Of a DNA stretch of 64,000 bases, positions 62,107 through 64,000 are shown in pieces. Below the pieces are notes generated by a model. That model did no database searches. It saw nothing but the letters and a program-made list of their open reading frames with translations, and was not told the DNA's origin. Numbering within the stretch: position 1 is the first letter of the stretch; each line of letters opens with the position of its first letter. The position numbers were made by a program, and so were the translations under genes. This DNA is from Gemmatimonadota bacterium (GTDB taxonomy: Bacteria; Gemmatimonadota; Gemmatimonadetes; Longimicrobiales; Gaopeijiaceae). The stretch spans positions 1-64,000 of the forward strand of contig JAJDXM010000097.1 in the NCBI GenBank assembly GCA_022823225.1. The letters run 5' to 3'.

Positions 62107-63761
62107 TCGCCAGGCGCGTGGTGGAGGCCGTCGGCGCCGACTACGTCCAGTGGCGCGTCCTCACGCGTGTGATGCTCAAGAACGACTTTCGGTCGGCGAC
62201 GGGGCTGTCGATGGGCCGCGCCGACCTGAGCATCTGGCGCTCCTTCCTCATCTACGCCGCCTTCGGGGGCTTTGTGGCCCTGGTCGCCGCGTCGGTGACG
62301 GTATTCCTGCCGGGGTTGATGCTGCCGGGAACGATCGTGGCCACCCAGGTGGGCGTGGTTCTGGCCATGATCGTTCTGATCGACTTCCAGTCGGTGGTGA
62401 TCTCGCCGGACGACTACGACGTCCTCGCGCACCAGCCGGTCTCCTCGGGCACCTATTTCCTGGTCAAGCTGACGAACGTGCTCATCTTCACGCTGATCAT
62501 CGGAGCACTGCTCGGGGGACCGTCGGTGATTCTGCTGCTCGTGGCCTATGGCCCGCTGGTGGCCGCTGGCGGCATCCTGGCTCTTGTGGGAATCACGACG
62601 GCCACGACGCTGGCGATCCTCTGCACCTACGCGGCGCTGCTGAACGTTGTACATCCACGCCGCCTGGTGCGCGTGCTGTCCACGGTTCAGATGATCGTGG
62701 TGGCCGCGGTGATGCTGTTCCCGATCTACATCGACAATCTATTCGGCCCGGCGCTGGAGCGAATGATGTCGGGCGACGGCGCAATCCCGACTCCGGCGTG
62801 GGTTCTTCTTGCGCCCCCGGCGTGGTTCGCCTCGCTGCTTCCTCTGTCGGCGGGCGATTGGAACCCGGGGTACGCGGCCGCGGCCGTCGCGGGCGTCGGA
62901 TCGGTCGGCGTCCTCTTCTTCTTCGGGGCCGGGAAGCTGTCCGTTTCCTACGCGGAACGGCTGGGTGCGATCACGACGAGATCCGAGCGCCGCCGGCGTT
63001 TCAGGCGCCCGCGGCGTGCGACGGCCGTCCGCCCCCACACGCGCCGACTGGGCCTGCCGACCGACATCGGGGTCATTGCCACGCTGGTGCGCGCCCAGTT
63101 CCGTGACGACATGACCTTCAGGATGGCCGTCATGGGCCTGGTGCCGGCGATCCTCCTGTACTTCATCATTGCGATGGGCCAGGGACCGCTGCCCGATCCC
63201 TTCGTGGAACTGGGGGCGATATCGTACGGATCGGTCGTGATAAACGTCGTCGCGATCGGTTTTCCGCTCATGGTCGCTGAACTGCTTTCAATGACCAAAG
63301 CCTGGCGGGCCTCATGGATCTTCTTTGCGCTGCCGGCCGACCGTGCCAGGCTGGTGGTGAACGCCGGCCTCTGCGTCACGCTGTTCCTGGTTGTTCCCAT
63401 CGCCCTCGTGATCGGCGGAGTCCTGGGCTGGTCGCTTGGAAGCCCCTGGCACGCGGCGGCGCACGCGCTGGTACTTGCCCTGCTGGCCCACCTGGCCGTT
63501 CAGGCACGGCCACTCATCGGTCCGCACCTCCCCTTCTCGCGGCCGCCGATGAAGGGCGGCACCGTGGCCCACACCCTCGGCGGGTTGTTCGGCTTCGCGG
63601 TCGTCGGCTTCTTCCTCCCCCTGTTCCTCGGTATCGTCTATTCCACCACCGCGTTCACGGTCACCTTCATCGGGTTGCTGCTCCTTGCAGCGGTGGCGGC
63701 ACCGGCCGTGGTGCGGAGCGGCATCCGTTTGCGGATGGAGAGGCGGGAGTTCGCGGGATGA
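62103..63761 (+). CDS. Polytopic membrane protein, ABC-2-type permease-like
   Basis: 552 residues from a TTG overlapping the kynureninase stop (TTGA). About 12 membrane helices are visible in two blocks separated by an Arg-rich cytoplasmic loop (about 300-325). The layout resembles large ABC-2-type export permeases found in operons with an ATPase gene. There is no ATP-binding domain in the protein, and no ATPase gene follows within the window. Linkage to the tryptophan cluster suggests transport of a pathway compound, but no substrate signature is visible. The start codon is weak; the overlap supports it. Confidence 0.65.
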   Translation: MIARRVVEAVGADYVQWRVLTRVMLKNDFRSATGLSMGRADLSIWRSFLIYAAFGGFVALVAASVTVFLPGLMLPGTIVATQVGVVLAMIVLIDFQSVVISPDDYDVLAHQPVSSGTYFLVKLTNVLIFTLIIGALLGGPSVILLLVAYGPLVAAGGILALVGITTATTLAILCTYAALLNVVHPRRLVRVLSTVQMIVVAAVMLFPIYIDNLFGPALERMMSGDGAIPTPAWVLLAPPAWFASLLPLSAGDWNPGYAAAAVAGVGSVGVLFFFGAGKLSVSYAERLGAITTRSERRRRFRRPRRATAVRPHTRRLGLPTDIGVIATLVRAQFRDDMTFRMAVMGLVPAILLYFIIAMGQGPLPDPFVELGAISYGSVVINVVAIGFPLMVAELLSMTKAWRASWIFFALPADRARLVVNAGLCVTLFLVVPIALVIGGVLGWSLGSPWHAAAHALVLALLAHLAVQARPLIGPHLPFSRPPMKGGTVAHTLGGLFGFAVVGFFLPLFLGIVYSTTAFTVTFIGLLLLAAVAAPAVVRSGIRLRMERREFAG

Positions 63762-63962
63762 AGCGGGTGTGGACGGAGGGAGGTGCTTCGTCGAGTGGTT
63801 TGCGCCGACCGGCGGATGGCGCTGTGTAAGGTCTGCGGATCTCGCGGCCATATGATAATGCCTGCCTGGGGATTTTACAGGTTGGTTGGAGGGGGAGCGA
63901 GCTTTCGACTCCGGGACTTGCCCGGATGTAGCTGTGCCACTTTGGTGCCTGGGAGGCAACTG
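63762..63962. promoter_or_regulatory. Structured leader region before the right-edge gene
   Basis: 201 bases without a convincing gene; a 23-codon frame from 63758 to 63829 has no support. The stretch 63841-63890 is less GC-rich and may carry a promoter. Two hairpins lie near the next start: CCGGG/CCCGG (63911-63915 with 63921-63925) and TGCC/GGCA (63946-63949 with 63955-63958). The second overlaps the ribosome site GGGAGG (63951-63956). Pairing there could limit translation. No known riboswitch class was recognised. Confidence 0.4.
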
Positions 63963-64000
63963 ATGACAATCACTAGGAAGATGTACCTCTTCGTGGCCGC
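63963..64000 (+). CDS. Start of an unidentified gene cut by the window edge
   Basis: ATG at 63963 with GGGAGG 6 bases upstream. Only the first 12 codons are visible (Met-Thr-Ile-Thr-Arg-Lys-Met-Tyr-Leu-Phe-Val-Ala). A basic start followed by hydrophobic residues would fit a signal peptide or membrane anchor. The product cannot be named from this. Confidence 0.6.
   Translation, partial: MTITRKMYLFVA

Noticed and set aside
63758-63829. 23-codon frame overlapping the membrane-protein stop (ATGA)
   Set aside because: The overlap style fits this genome, but the product is too short and has no features. It may be the ruin of an operon member but cannot be supported.

Overview
The window is strongly GC-rich with tightly packed genes. 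Many neighbours overlap by 1-4 bases (ATGA, GTGA or TTGA junctions), so most of it is read as operons. The gene set is that of a free-living Gram-negative, respiring bacterium: a TonB receptor, lipoproteins, a Rieske/cytochrome b complex and a full Bat (aerotolerance-type) operon. A propeller-lipoprotein start of the kind common in Gemmatimonadota, and the general style of the proteins, suggest Gemmatimonadota or a nearby phylum. That placement is inference; the window has no rRNA or other decisive marker.

Left part (507-12804): one operon of moxR, DUF58, a membrane-anchored DUF4381-like protein, batA, batB, batC, three consecutive batD paralogues and batE. It ends 4 bases from a convergent TonB receptor. 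Next, on the minus strand, come transketolase and leucyl-tRNA synthetase, a zinc aminopeptidase/SPFH pair, an ATP-binding regulator-like protein, an ABC exporter and a HisC-like aminotransferase. The last is divergent from uvrA and a glycosyltransferase fused to a Rossmann domain.

Middle part (30369-48398): a beheaded DUF4143 ATPase; a cytochrome b fused to two haem-c domains with its Rieske partner; gyrA with a recognisable promoter; a threonine dehydratase-like gene and a HAD phosphatase; and a DsbA/VKOR disulfide pair. A minus-strand operon then links a FadJ-like beta-oxidation protein with three genes of the molybdenum-hydroxylase maturation type, one of them an XdhC-DUF402 fusion, though no molybdenum enzyme is present. 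After that come a lipoprotein, two M16-like proteins that lack the catalytic motif, and an M23 peptidase.

Right part (48467-63761): this is the most coherent system in the window. Divergent operons encode an aryl-CoA ligase (followed by an FMN reductase and metG) on the minus strand. On the plus strand are a creatininase-family amidohydrolase, an SDR, a RidA protein, an enoyl-CoA hydratase-family protein, an acyl-CoA dehydrogenase, a two-domain flavoprotein of the 2-aminobenzoyl-CoA monooxygenase/reductase type, tryptophan 2,3-dioxygenase, kynureninase and a membrane protein. Read together, these can take tryptophan through kynurenine and anthranilate to anthraniloyl-CoA, then through ring reduction and beta-oxidation-like steps. 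The creatininase homologue is the obvious candidate for the missing N-formylkynurenine formamidase. An AbiE-type toxin-antitoxin remnant sits in the middle of this operon, with its toxin cut off just before the hydratase gene.

No tRNA, rRNA, CRISPR array or complete insertion sequence was seen. Several broken accessory genes (propeller lipoprotein, DUF4143, AbiEii) and short palindromic or AT-rich patches are the only signs of past mobility.
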